Assembly (NCBI RefSeq): GCF_902364355.1
Contig: NZ_CABJDK010000001.1
Location: forward strand, 306,264-370,263
Length of the DNA: 64,000 nt
Source of the DNA: Collinsella aerofaciens
Lineage (GTDB): Bacteria; Actinomycetota; Coriobacteriia; Coriobacteriales; Coriobacteriaceae
Direction: 5' to 3'
Shown here: positions 34,731 to 50,634 of the stretch, in pieces
How positions within the stretch are numbered: position 1 is the stretch's first letter
How the letters are laid out: each line of letters begins with the position of its first letter
Notes under the pieces: model-generated
Told to the model about the DNA's origin: nothing
Seen by the model: the letters and a program-made list of their open reading frames with translations, nothing else
The model's database searches: none
Program-made: the position numbers and the translations under genes

Positions 34731-35204
34731 TTACCAACGATAGTGAGAGAACGCGCGGTTGGCCTCGGCCATCTTGAAGACGTCCTCACGCTTCTTGACG
34801 GAAGCGCCCAGGCCGTTTGAAGCGTCGAGGATCTCGTTGGCGAGACGCTCGGCCATGGTCTTCTCCTTGCGAGCGCGGGAGAAGTTGACGATCCAGCGGA
34901 TACCCAGAGCGGTGGAACGACGGGAGTTGACCTCCATCGGGACCTGATAGGTAGCGCCACCGACACGCTTGGGCTTAACCTCGAGCGTGGGCTTGACGTT
35001 GTCCATGGCCTTCTTGAAGGTAGCGAGAGCGTCGCCGCCCTCGGACTTCTCGGCAACGATCTCGAAAGCGGTGTAAACGATGCGCTCAGCGGTGGCCTTC
35101 TTGCCGTCAAGAAGGACCTTGTTGATGAGCTGAGTCACCAGGCGGTTGTTGTAAACGGCGTCAGGCTGAACCTCACGACGATTAGCTGCTGCACGACGCG
35201 GCAT
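34731..35204 (-). CDS. rpsG: 30S ribosomal protein S7
   Basis: The protein has 157 residues from [38 protein letters not shown] and AFSHYRW at the C-terminus complete the family. The ATG 35202-35204 is preceded by AAGGAGA; 15 further upstream codons are without homology. It nucleates assembly of the 30S head. Confidence 0.97.
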   Translation of the reverse strand: MPRRAAANRREVQPDAVYNNRLVTQLINKVLLDGKKATAERIVYTAFEIVAEKSEGGDALATFKKAMDNVKPTLEVKPKRVGGATYQVPMEVNSRRSTALGIRWIVNFSRARKEKTMAERLANEILDASNGLGASVKKREDVFKMAEANRAFSHYRW

Positions 35205-35276
35205 GTGAAATCTCCTTAAGTGTCTACCGTGCGGCGCTAGGCGGCACACGGCGAAAGTATCAAAACGTTATCTGGC

Positions 35277-35654
35277 TTATTTAGCCTTGGGGCGCTTAGC
35301 ACCGTACTTGGAACGGGCCTGCATACGGTTCTGGACCGGAGCAGCGTCGTAGGCGCCACGGATGACGTGATAACGGACACCAGGGAGGTCACGGACACGA
35401 CCGCCGCGGACGAGCACGATGGAGTGCTCCTGCAGGTTGTGGCCCTCACCCGGGATGTAAGCAGTAACTTCGATGCCGTTGACGAGGCGAACACGGGCAA
35501 CCTTACGAAGAGCCGAGTTCGGCTTCTTGGGGCTCGTGGTGAAGACGCGGGTGCACACGCCGCGCTTCTGGGAGTTGTGCTGCAGAGCAGCGTTCTTGGA
35601 CTTCTTGGGCACGGAACGACGGCCCTGGCGAACCAGCTGGTTAATAGTAGGCAA
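35277..35654 (-). CDS. rpsL: 30S ribosomal protein S12
   Basis: The 125-residue protein starts [38 protein letters not shown] contains the lysine associated elsewhere with streptomycin resistance (KKPNSALRK) and is wild-type, as is the [11 protein letters not shown] loop. The start codon is TTG, with AAGGAG five bases upstream and no ATG alternative. It is the first gene of the str operon. Confidence 0.97.
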   Translation of the reverse strand: MPTINQLVRQGRRSVPKKSKNAALQHNSQKRGVCTRVFTTSPKKPNSALRKVARVRLVNGIEVTAYIPGEGHNLQEHSIVLVRGGRVRDLPGVRYHVIRGAYDAAPVQNRMQARSKYGAKRPKAK

Positions 35655-35747
35655 AGCGTACTCCTTCTCGAATGATTCCAGCTTTCTGTAAAGTGCAACG
35701 GCTTGAATCGAGGGGTCAGCATCCCCCTACGAAACACGCAGTTCGAT

Positions 35748-35776
35748 AGGATACGTGGCGTTAGCTGTGCCGTCAA
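35748..35776 (-). promoter_or_regulatory. rpsL promoter
   Basis: TTGACG (35771-35776) and TATCCT (35748-35753) have a 17-bp spacer and would start transcription about 85 nt upstream of rpsL. The CGGGCGTATCC motif shared with the rplC region lies 13 bp upstream of the -35. Confidence 0.7.
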
Positions 35777-35860
35777 CAGACCACGCCGCCGGGCGTATCC
35801 TTAAATCGCCATATTTCCGCAAAGCCTACACAAAAGGAATCCCCTCCTGTGCGCTTGGGA

Positions 35861-35999
35861 GGATTCCCGGACCGGGCGGCCCAGGTTTTAAGTTTGCTGC
35901 TCTACAGTCCTGGCTCGCACGGAGGCCACATTAAGTGGCCTCCGGCTCGTGCGGAACTCGCGACAAACTTAGCCCCCGCGCCGCCCGGGCCGGGAATCC
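35861..35999. repeat. Foldback element, copy B, upstream of rpsL
   Basis: Arms of 36 bp (35861-35896 and 35964-35999) match at 30 positions. The 67-nt core starts CTGCTCTACAGTCCTGG, contains GGAGGCCAC-ATTAA-GTGGCCTCC, which extends into GCTCGCAC/GTGCG pairing, and ends GGAACTCGCGA. Core length and both ends match copy A, while the outer arms do not. It sits between the terminated anti-sigma operon and the rpsL promoter, 85 bp from the -35. Confidence 0.85.
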
Positions 36000-36025
36000 G
36001 ACGTGCTCGTCGGGGCAACGCTACC

Positions 36026-36052
36026 TGCCAAAAAGGGACAGGTTTATTTTGG
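36026..36052 (+). repeat. REP-like element TGCCAAAAAGGGACAGG..., left copy
   Basis: A 27-bp segment starting TGCCAAAAAGGGACAGGTTT recurs exactly, in opposite orientation, at 37981-38007, with similarity continuing about 10 bp beyond. The two copies bracket the anti-sigma/sigma gene pair. Confidence 0.75.
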
Positions 36053-36130
36053 TCGGTTTTATCTGGGGAAACGTCGTGCTCCAGCGGTGGTCCGCCCTCA
36101 TCTGTCATAGGGAAATCGGCGGCGTTTTCG

Positions 36131-36251
36131 GAAGTATGCGGCAAATTCTGGACCTGCCGAGCACACCGGGGTTTTGCGATAATAAACCCGCAGGTAGAGC
36201 GCTTGAGCATATGCGGTGTGGTCGACCCATCAAGATTTTGCCGCATACTTC
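36131..36251. repeat. Large imperfect foldback with 15-bp outer stem
   Basis: GAAGTATGCGGCAAA (36131-36145) is mirrored exactly at 36237-36251. Inside, GAGCACACCG and CGGTGTGGTC continue the pairing, and GGGTTT/AAACCC forms an inner hairpin. No gene overlaps it. Confidence 0.7.
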
Positions 36252-36302
36252 AGAAATGCAGGCGAATATCGTGCGGTCTAACCGCCCATTTACCGCAAAG
36301 AA

Positions 36303-36331
36303 GGCCGCTTCCCCTAGTAGGAAGCGGCCCC
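36303..36331 (-). terminator. Terminator of the sigma/anti-sigma operon
   Basis: GGCCGCTTCC (36303-36312) pairs with GGAAGCGGCC (36320-36329) and is followed on the minus strand by TTCTTT, directly after the stop of the membrane protein. Confidence 0.8.
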
Positions 36332-36336
36332 AAATC

Positions 36337-37413
36337 TTACGAATAGACGATGGTAAAGGGTACTTTTGTTTCGGTCTCTCCTGTTGATGTGCACCTCGTT
36401 CCCTCAAGGGTTACCGATACAACCTGATCGACATTGATGAGCCTTGTCGGAACCCAGATGTTCTCTCCGCTATTGCGCGCCATCGAAACATAGAAATTGT
36501 ACGCCCCTGCGTCGTCATCTTCGATAATCTGCTCCGATCCATCCTTGTAGCTGACGGTCAGTTTATGATCAACTGCTTCATAGCCCAGATCATCGATGTG
36601 CGTCTGGATGGAAAACGGGCTAATCTCAAGAGGCGAGTCGTCGGAGCGGAGCTCCTTTGTATCGACGTGCGCTCCGACGTTAAACTCTGGCGTCGATACC
36701 TCGATCACCTTCGCATCCTCACCTTTGCCCTCCGTCCAACTGATATTCCAGGTGACCGCATGTCGTAAATCTCGATCGCGATTCCAAGATGCAAAGTACA
36801 TCGTGCCGTTAATGACCGTGTCGCTTGATGTGTCTTTATCAATGGTGCAGCGTGTATCAGCCCATTCCTCGCCGAAGTTCATGCTGGGTGTACTGACGCC
36901 CCCTTCTTCTTCACCATAGAGAACAAGTTCGCCAAGCTCTGCCGCCGGCTTGTAGTAGTTAACGCCATTCGGATTGGACAATGTAAACGTCACAGCACCG
37001 CAACCGTTCTCGTCGATTGCCATCTCATGAATGTCGAGCGTATAGCCGTTGCCCTCGACGGACAGATTGACCTTCTGGACTGCACCCTCCAGGCTTTGGG
37101 GCGCGATACCATCACCAAACTCTCTGGTGTAGGTATATTTCGTCCCCGACGAGCCGCCATTTGTCCAGGTAACGGACTCTCCGTTGCCATGGTTTCCCCA
37201 GGCAGAGGCAAAATAACTGGAATTGACGACGGCGTAGGCGACCCCTCCGGTCGCCAGCACTCCGGCAAGGCATCCGATCACGGCAACATACAGAGGCTTC
37301 GCGTGACCCTTTCGGCGAAGCGGCTCACCAGCAGCGGCATAAAGAACACGGTCAGCAAGATCGCTATCGGCTTGGACGGACTCGAAGGCCTGCTTGATTT
37401 GGTTGGATTTCAC
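36337..37413 (-). CDS. Membrane protein paired with an ECF sigma factor (probable anti-sigma/sensor, DUF4179-like)
   Basis: The 358-residue protein has a cytoplasmic N-terminus (1-40), one membrane segment (about 41-63, LYVAVIGCLAGVLATGGVAY) and a large predicted extracellular region with beta-rich, Ig-like character. This layout and the position directly behind an ECF sigma gene, overlapping it by 50 bp, resemble Firmicute sigma partners with DUF4179-type ectodomains. I see no zinc-binding ZAS motif. The ligand is unknown. The overlap suggests coupled translation. Confidence 0.65.
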   Translation of the reverse strand: MKSNQIKQAFESVQADSDLADRVLYAAAGEPLRRKGHAKPLYVAVIGCLAGVLATGGVAYAVVNSSYFASAWGNHGNGESVTWTNGGSSGTKYTYTREFGDGIAPQSLEGAVQKVNLSVEGNGYTLDIHEMAIDENGCGAVTFTLSNPNGVNYYKPAAELGELVLYGEEEGGVSTPSMNFGEEWADTRCTIDKDTSSDTVINGTMYFASWNRDRDLRHAVTWNISWTEGKGEDAKVIEVSTPEFNVGAHVDTKELRSDDSPLEISPFSIQTHIDDLGYEAVDHKLTVSYKDGSEQIIEDDDAGAYNFYVSMARNSGENIWVPTRLINVDQVVSVTLEGTRCTSTGETETKVPFTIVYS

Positions 37414-37882
37414 GGTCGCCCTCCTCTAGGATGAACTTGAGCTTCGATCGACCGCGAGCTAAACGCGTTCGAACGGTCGCGGCTGGCACATGCAGTAACT
37501 CGGCAATCTCTGAGGTCGAAAAGCCCAGATAGTAATAGAGCACGATGGGAACACGGAATCGCTCCGGAAGCCGCATAACGTCTGACAGGACCGCCTTGGT
37601 CTCCTCCTGCGCCGTCGAAAGCGAATCGGCCAGGTTCTCAATATCCTCCACGCGCCTCCACGGCTTTCGAAAGAGCGATTTGCATTCATTGATCGTGACC
37701 CGGATAAGCCATCGACGAAGATGCTCCCAACTTTCAAAGTTTCCATCGCTTTTAAGCAACTTAAGAAAGACATCTTGGGCAACATCGTCGGCGTCGGCGC
37801 AATCACGCAGGTACGTCAACGCGATCCGAAACACGACATCCCGGTGGTCTTCGACCGCCTGTCTAAATGCTTGTTCTTCCAT
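37364..37882 (-). CDS. ECF-subfamily RNA polymerase sigma factor
   Basis: The protein has 172 residues from MEEQAFRQAVEDHRDVVFRI. Region 2 is YLRDCADADDVAQDVFLKLL (with W.RRWLIRVTIN following), and region 4 is GFSTSEIAELLHVPAATVRT with RLARGRSKLK. The ATG 37880-37882 follows GGGAGGTG. Its target is probably its own promoter plus a small regulon, which cannot be read here. Inverted REP copies flank this pair of genes. Confidence 0.93.
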   Translation of the reverse strand: MEEQAFRQAVEDHRDVVFRIALTYLRDCADADDVAQDVFLKLLKSDGNFESWEHLRRWLIRVTINECKSLFRKPWRRVEDIENLADSLSTAQEETKAVLSDVMRLPERFRVPIVLYYYLGFSTSEIAELLHVPAATVRTRLARGRSKLKFILEEGDREIQPNQAGLRVRPSR

Positions 37883-37980
37883 AATCACCTCCCGGTGACG
37901 TTAATGATTCTTGATGAGGCCCTCACCATAGATACGCTTTGACCGAACGGAATGTTTCAAATTCAAGCAGGAAAAACCTG

Positions 37981-38007
37981 CCAAAATAAACCTGTCCCTT
38001 TTTGGCA
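37981..38007 (-). repeat. REP-like element TGCCAAAAAGGGACAGG..., right copy
   Basis: This is the exact inverted copy of 36026-36052. It lies in the 300-bp gap between rpoC and the sigma gene, which otherwise holds the rpoC terminator and no gene. Confidence 0.75.
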
Positions 38008-38048
38008 AGGGATCAACGGAGCACAACAGGTTGAGCATACGCAAGCGA

Positions 38049-38146
38049 GCGGCCCCAGAGCGCACAAGATGGCATGAAAAAGGCAGGGCATTGACCGTTT
38101 GGCCATGCCCTGCCTTTTGGGTGGCAGATTGCAGCTCTGGGGCCGC
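38049..38146 (-). terminator. rpoC terminator nested inside a 13-bp outer inverted repeat
   Basis: The inner hairpin pairs AAAAGGCAGGGCAT with ATGCCCTGCCTTTT (about 38077-38118) and ends in a T-run on the minus strand. The outer arms GCGGCCCCAGAGC (38049-38061) and GCTCTGGGGCCGC (38134-38146) are a perfect 13-bp inverted repeat around it. Confidence 0.85.
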
Positions 38147-38190
38147 GCGGCGACGGAGACCGCCGCCGCGCGCTAGAACGGCGGAACTAG

Positions 38191-42669
<4,479 letters not shown>

Positions 42670-42675
42670 AGTCAA

Positions 42676-46167
<3,492 letters not shown>

Positions 46168-46240
46168 CAGGTTTTTCCTCCTTCACGGAAATGCTCGGTG
46201 GGTTGGCGAGGCATAGCTTCGCCAGTTATCGCAACCTAAT

Positions 46241-46268
46241 AGTTTATCAGGTACCGACCGTTGGGCAA
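46241..46268 (-). promoter_or_regulatory. Candidate rpoB promoter
   Basis: TTGCCC (46263-46268) and TAAACT (46241-46246) have a 16-bp spacer, about 75 bp upstream of rpoB. A small hairpin TGGCGA/TCGCCA (46204-46225) lies in the leader. Confidence 0.5.
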
Positions 46269-46344
46269 GAAAAGCCTTGACGCGATTGAGTTTTTGGAGT
46301 AGCAAAGTTTTTCGACAGAAAAGGTGCAGGTAGATAGGTATGTA

Positions 46345-46375
46345 TCGAACATCTGTTCATATATTTTATGTGAAC
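46345..46375. promoter_or_regulatory. LexA-like box and overlapping GTTCA...TGAAC palindrome upstream of rpoB
   Basis: TCGAACATCTGTTCAT (46345-46360) matches the actinobacterial SOS consensus form CGAAC-N4-GTTCG at nine of ten fixed bases. GTTCATATATTTTATGTGAAC (46355-46375) shares its right half as a second, AT-rich inverted repeat. Neither lexA nor an SOS gene is adjacent, so binding is speculative. Confidence 0.35.
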
Positions 46376-46429
46376 GAGACTGCTGGTGCGGACCGCTGAG
46401 TGACGGAATGGCGGCGAGGGTCGATCAAG

Positions 46430-46602
46430 CGGAAACTGCGTCCCGTTTTGAAGCCTCAAACTGGGACGCAGTTTCCGATTGAGCCCTGTTTGGGAAAGCA
46501 TATCCCGTTCTGAGCCGAAATTCCGGGTCGCAGTTTCCGCTAGGGGCCTCAACCGGAAAGCGCGTCCCAGAATTCGACCAAATTGCGGGATGCACTTTCC
46601 GG
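46430..46602. repeat. Three tandem REP-like hairpins (GGAAACTGCGTCCC family)
   Basis: Hairpin 1 is a perfect 15-bp stem, CGGAAACTGCGTCCC (46430-46444) with 46463-46477. Hairpin 2 (46493-46506 with 46525-46538) and hairpin 3 (46553-46568 with 46587-46602) carry mismatches but the same GGAAA...TCCC consensus. The units repeat about every 60 bp. No gene overlaps. Confidence 0.8.
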
Positions 46603-46621
46603 AGGCAAGCCGCGGCGCGCA

Positions 46622-46657
46622 TAAAAAACGGGTGCAGACCGAAGTCCGTACCCGTAA
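46622..46657 (-). terminator. galU terminator
   Basis: ACGGGT and ACCCGT pair with an inner GAC/GTC step, followed by TTTTTT on the minus strand. It separates galU from rpoB transcription. Confidence 0.85.
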
Positions 46658-46675
46658 ACGTCGATGACCGAAGGC

Positions 46676-47584
46676 TTATTTGCGCATCAAACCGCCGCGC
46701 TCGTCAATAGCGTCCCAGAAGGCGCTGGCAAAGCGAGGATCGCTTGCGGCCATGAGGGCGTTGGTGGCCATCCAACCAGAGGGCGTGCCGGTGTCGTAGC
46801 CCGAGAGCGGGTCGATGACGACAGCGTACATAGCCTCGCGGTCGAGCGAGCGGGCCATGGCGTCGGTCAGCTGGATCTCGCCGCCCTTGCCGGCCTGCTG
46901 ATCGGCGAGCAGGTCCATGACCAGCGGGCTCAGCAGGTAGCGACCGACGATGTACAGGTTGGACGGAGCCGCCTCGGGAGCGGGCTTCTCAACCAGACCG
47001 CCGATGCGCCAGACAGCGCCCGGCTCGGCATCGGCAACGCCCTCGGCGCCCTCGAGCGAACCGACGCGCTCGCCGGCGATAACGCCATAGCGGCTGACCT
47101 CCTCGGGCGAGCAAGCGGCAACGGCGATAACCGAAGCGCCACCGTGCTCCTTGGAAACGGCAAGCATCTTGTCGCAGATGTCACGGTTAGGCACAACGTA
47201 GTCGCCTAGAAGAACCAGGAAGTTCTCCCCTGCCACGGCATCGGCAGCAGAGCGAATGGCATGACCGAGGCCCTTGGGCTCGTACTGATAACGGAAGTCG
47301 ACCGGCATGCCGCCCGCGTGGGCAACAGCGTCGGCGTAAGCATCCTTACCGCGCTCGCGCAGCAGATTCTCGAGCGAGCGATCGGGCTGGAAGTAGCTCA
47401 GCAGCTCGGGCTTACCGGGAGAGGTAACGATGATGGCGTCGTCGACCTCCTCGGGGTCGAGTGCCTCCTCAACGACATACTGAATGACCGGCTTGTCGAG
47501 CACCGGCAGCATCTCTTTAGGCGTGCATTTAGTGCCAGGCAGAAAACGCGTGCCAAGGCCGGCGGCGGGGATGATTGCCTTCAT
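46676..47584 (-). CDS. galU: UTP-glucose-1-phosphate uridylyltransferase
   Basis: The protein has 302 residues from MKAIIPAAGLGTRFLPGTKC. The nucleotide loop GLGTRFLP, KEMLPVLDKPVIQYVVEEA and LVLLGDYVVPN match GalU. It makes UDP-glucose for cell-envelope polysaccharides. The ATG 47582-47584 gives the canonical start. It sits between rplL and rpoB with terminators on both sides, so it is an independent unit. Confidence 0.95.
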   Translation of the reverse strand: MKAIIPAAGLGTRFLPGTKCTPKEMLPVLDKPVIQYVVEEALDPEEVDDAIIVTSPGKPELLSYFQPDRSLENLLRERGKDAYADAVAHAGGMPVDFRYQYEPKGLGHAIRSAADAVAGENFLVLLGDYVVPNRDICDKMLAVSKEHGGASVIAVAACSPEEVSRYGVIAGERVGSLEGAEGVADAEPGAVWRIGGLVEKPAPEAAPSNLYIVGRYLLSPLVMDLLADQQAGKGGEIQLTDAMARSLDREAMYAVVIDPLSGYDTGTPSGWMATNALMAASDPRFASAFWDAIDERGGLMRK

Positions 47585-47835
47585 GTTATTCAAGGATCCT
47601 TTCGCAGGCGCAGAATACGCCCTGTGCGTGCGGCACAACGGCCGCAGACCAATTTGCGATACCGGAGCATCTTACCGCCGGAGACATACGTCGCCGTAAG
47701 GCAAACGCAATTCTTCAGCAGGTCAACGCAAATTATTGGTCGAATGGTGCAATTTTTGGCCCCAGCGGTAACGGGATTGGCACGGCGAAGACAGCGGCGT
47801 TCTGCGTGTCGAGCAATGGGAATGAGGGGCTAAAA

Positions 47836-47871
47836 CAAAAAAGACGGGACTCGCATAGCGAGCCCCGTCTG
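47836..47871 (-). terminator. Terminator after rplL
   Basis: AGACGGGGCTCGC and GCGAGTCCCGTCT pair with one mismatch around TAT and are followed by TTTTTTG on the minus strand. rpoBC is therefore not simply read through from rplJL. Confidence 0.9.
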
Positions 47872-47897
47872 CAAAGAAATCTGGCAAGAAAGCCTGA

Positions 47898-48275
47898 TTA
47901 CTTGAGGGTGACAGCAGCGCCAGCAGCCTCGAGCTTCTCCTTGGCAGCCTCGGCGTCCTCCTTCTTGGCACCCTCGAGAACAGCCTTGGGAGCGCCCTCG
48001 ACGACCTCCTTGGCCTCCTTCAGGCCAAGGCTGGTGAGCTCACGGACGGCCTTGATGACCTGGATCTTGTTGTCACCGAAGCCCTCGAGCACGACGTCAA
48101 ACTCGGTCTTCTCCTCGGCCTCGGCAGCGCCAGCAGCAGGAGCGGCGACAACAGCGGCAGGAGCAGCGGCGGAAACGCCGAAGGTGTCCTCGATAGCCTT
48201 GACGAGCTCGGAAGCCTCGAGAAGGGTCATTTCCTTAAGAGCATCGATGATCTCATCGGTGGTAAGCTTAGCCAT
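47898..48275 (-). CDS. rplL: 50S ribosomal protein L7/L12
   Basis: The protein has 125 residues from [20 protein letters not shown]. The alanine-rich hinge (about 38-54) and the C-terminal GTPase-stimulating domain [21 protein letters not shown] with [15 protein letters not shown] are present. The ATG 48273-48275 is preceded by GAAAGGA. Confidence 0.97.
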   Translation of the reverse strand: MAKLTTDEIIDALKEMTLLEASELVKAIEDTFGVSAAAPAAVVAAPAAGAAEAEEKTEFDVVLEGFGDNKIQVIKAVRELTSLGLKEAKEVVEGAPKAVLEGAKKEDAEAAKEKLEAAGAAVTLK

Positions 48276-48377
48276 TTCTAAGTCCTTTCGGTTTCCGTGC
48301 GGATGCACGGAGATCAGTTAAAACACGGCGCGAATGCGCCAGGGGTGCGGCGTTGCCGCCGCGGGTGAAAACAGCAA

Positions 48378-48899
48378 CTAGGCTGCCTTCTGCTCGGAGA
48401 CCTGCTGGATCGAACGAGCGAGACCAGAGGAAACGCCGTTGACGCAGACAGCGATGTCGCGAGCGAAACCGGAGATGAGACCGGCGATCTGGCCGAGAAG
48501 CTGATCCTTGGTGGGCAGCTCGGCGATAGCCTTAACATCATCGGCGGAAACGGCCTTGCCGTCGGAGATACCGCCCTTGATCTCAAGGACGCCCTTGGAC
48601 TTAGCGGAGAAGTCCTTAAGGGCCTTAGCGGCCTCGACCGGCTCGGTCTCGTAGAACACATAAGCGACGGGGCCGGCGAGGATCTCGTCGATCTCGGGCT
48701 GCTCCTGGTTCTTGAGAGCGATCTTGACCAGGTTGTTCTTGTAGACCTTCATCTCGGCGCCGCACTCGCGAAGCTGATGACGCAGCTCCTGAGCCTGCTT
48801 AACCGTCAGACCGTTGTAGTTGACGACGAACAGACCGGCGTTCTCGGCGATACGGGACTCGATCTCTGCAACCTTGTCGATTTTGTACTGCTGGGGCAT
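48378..48899 (-). CDS. rplJ: 50S ribosomal protein L10
   Basis: The 173-residue protein has FVVNYNGLTVKQAQELRHQL, VYKNNLVKIAL and a C-terminal helix that would bind L7/L12 dimers. GAGGAGG precedes the ATG. It is the first gene of the transcript; rplK and rplA, usual upstream neighbours, are absent. Expression is probably autoregulated through its leader RNA. Confidence 0.97.
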   Translation of the reverse strand: MPQQYKIDKVAEIESRIAENAGLFVVNYNGLTVKQAQELRHQLRECGAEMKVYKNNLVKIALKNQEQPEIDEILAGPVAYVFYETEPVEAAKALKDFSAKSKGVLEIKGGISDGKAVSADDVKAIAELPTKDQLLGQIAGLISGFARDIAVCVNGVSSGLARSIQQVSEQKAA

Positions 48900-49110
48900 G
48901 AATTACACCTCCTCAAATTCTTTCCGGGCACGGTCCGCCACAAGGACGTGACGGGGGCATGTCCAAAAAGAAAGCCCCCGCGCTGCATGAGCGACGGGGG
49001 CGAGAAGACATATCTACTCGACCACCTCGGCTGGCGGGATATCCCATTAAGCTCGCGGGCGATGCCCGTTTGCACCGGCTGTCTCTGGCAGCGGATTCGT
49101 GCGTGAACCG
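48900..49110 (-). ncRNA. L10 leader with internal terminator hairpin
   Basis: The 210-nt leader contains AGACAGCCGGTGC near its 5' end, which resembles the L10-binding kink-turn region seen in actinobacterial rplJ leaders. About 65 nt before rplJ, GCCCCCG/CGGGGGC with an inner CGCT/AGCG stem (48974-49001) is followed by TTTCTTTTT, a clear attenuator-type terminator. L10(L12)4 binding to such leaders represses rplJL. The fit to the known L10 leader family is by eye. Confidence 0.65.
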
Positions 49111-49115
49111 AAAGT

Positions 49116-49144
49116 ATTATGGCGGGGACCCCGGCGTCGGTCAA
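49116..49144 (-). promoter_or_regulatory. rplJ promoter
   Basis: TTGACC (49139-49144) and CATAAT (49116-49121) have a 17-bp spacer. The -35 overlaps the outer arm of foldback element C. Confidence 0.7.
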
Positions 49145-49345
49145 CGGGAAACCGGGCTGCACACAATTCCACCATCCGGCCGCGCCGCCGAAGGCCAGGC
49201 GCAAGGTTTTCGCTCGGTCAGGTCCTGGGCTCGCACGAAGAGCACATTAAGTGCTCTTCGGCTCGTGCGGAATCTACGAAAACCTTGCGCCTGGCCTTCG
49301 GCGGCGCGGCCTGCGGTGACTTTGGGGCAGCCCGGTTTCCCGTTG
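49142..49345. repeat. Foldback element, copy C, upstream of rplJ
   Basis: The inner arms (49178-49212 and 49277-49311) form a perfect 35-bp inverted repeat. A second, outer 18-bp perfect repeat (49142-49159 and 49328-49345) continues the fold after partly unpaired sequence. The 64-nt core has GGTCCTGGGCTCGCAC, the hairpin GAAGAGCAC-ATTAA-GTGCTCTTC and GGCTCGTGCGGAAT. It keeps the ATTAA loop and the CTCGCAC/GTGCG flanks of copies A and B, with compensatory changes in the stem. Confidence 0.85.
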
Positions 49346-49404
49346 GCCGGCGCCCCCACTCATAAGCCTTAAGTCGGTGAGCTGATATGTTGCGTCCCTG
49401 ATGG

Positions 49405-50541
49405 CTACAAGGTTGAAAGGAAGGTGGACAGGCGGCGGAGGCCTTCGTCCAGGTCCTTATCGGAAACGCAATAGCTGAGGCGGACGTGGCCTTCGGTGCC
49501 GAAGCAGTCGCCCGGGACTAGGGCTACGTTTGCCTCTTCGATGGCTTTGATGCAGAAGTCTTCGCTGGTTAGGCCGAACTTTTTGATGCTCGGGAAAGTG
49601 TAGAAGGCTCCTGCGGGCTCTACTACGTCGAGGCCCATGGCGTTTAAGGCTGCGAGTACGCGTTCGCGGCGGGCTCGGTAGACTTTGAGCATGGGGGTTG
49701 GGTCGACGGTCAGGGCTCGGGCTGCGGCGTCCATTTCGAAGGAGACAGCACTCGATACTAAGTATTGGTGAGCCTTTGCGATCTCGGCGATGACGGGGGC
49801 TGCCGCTGCGAGCCAGCCCAAGCGCCAGCCGGTCATGGCCCAGGGCTTGGAGAAGCTCTCGATGACCACCGTCTGGTCGCGCAGCTCCGGATGGCGCTGG
49901 GCAAAGCGCTCGTAGCCATCCACATAGACCAGACGGTTGTATACGTCGTCGCAGACTACGTAGATGCCCGCCTGCTCTGCCACGCGCGCCACGACGTCGA
50001 GCGATGCCGCGTTGAGAATGCAGCCCGTGGGATTGTTGGGCGAGCAGATAACGACGGCCTTGGTCGCCGGGGTCACACAGGCGCGAAGCGCATCCTCGTC
50101 AATCTGGAATTGCGCAGGCTCCGTATCCAAGAAGACCGCCTTGGCGTGGTTGGCCACGACGATGCTCTCGTACAGGCCAAAGGCGGGCGTGGGGATAATG
50201 ACCTCGTCGCCGGGGTTGAGCATAGCCATAAATGTTGCCGACAGGGCCTCGGTCGCGCCGTCGGTCAGGATGACCTCATCGGCGGAAAACGCCAGACCCG
50301 CGTCACCCATATATTCGGACAGTGCCTCGCGCAGGGCGGGGCGGCCGTTGCTGGGCGGATAGTGCGTGTCGCCGCGGTCCAACGAAGCAGTCACCTCGGC
50401 GCTAACCACATCGGGCGTGGGAAAATCGGGCTCACCGAGCGCAAGCGCAATGCATCCCGGATGCTGCGCGGCGAGTGCGTTAATCCGACGGATGCCGGAG
50501 GGCTTGAGCGTGGCAAGCGAGGTATTCATGGGCAGACGCAT
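49405..50541 (-). CDS. Class I/II pyridoxal-phosphate aminotransferase
   Basis: The 378-residue fold-type I enzyme has ALGEPDFPTPDVV near the N-terminus, SPNNPTGCIL, and the PLP-lysine motif SFSKPWAMTGWRLGW. The arginine that binds the substrate carboxylate lies in HVRLSYCVSD. It is closest in style to PatA/aspartate-type aminotransferases, but the substrate is not certain. AAAGGA precedes the ATG. It is divergent from the next gene. Confidence 0.9.
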   Translation of the reverse strand: MRLPMNTSLATLKPSGIRRINALAAQHPGCIALALGEPDFPTPDVVSAEVTASLDRGDTHYPPSNGRPALREALSEYMGDAGLAFSADEVILTDGATEALSATFMAMLNPGDEVIIPTPAFGLYESIVVANHAKAVFLDTEPAQFQIDEDALRACVTPATKAVVICSPNNPTGCILNAASLDVVARVAEQAGIYVVCDDVYNRLVYVDGYERFAQRHPELRDQTVVIESFSKPWAMTGWRLGWLAAAAPVIAEIAKAHQYLVSSAVSFEMDAAARALTVDPTPMLKVYRARRERVLAALNAMGLDVVEPAGAFYTFPSIKKFGLTSEDFCIKAIEEANVALVPGDCFGTEGHVRLSYCVSDKDLDEGLRRLSTFLSTL

Positions 50542-50634
50542 GGCATTCCTTTCGTGAGGGTTGCACTAGGATAGCGCGGCGGAGCGCCGTCATACGGTGT
50601 AACCTAAACGGAAACCGACCGGAAAGGAGGCGGC

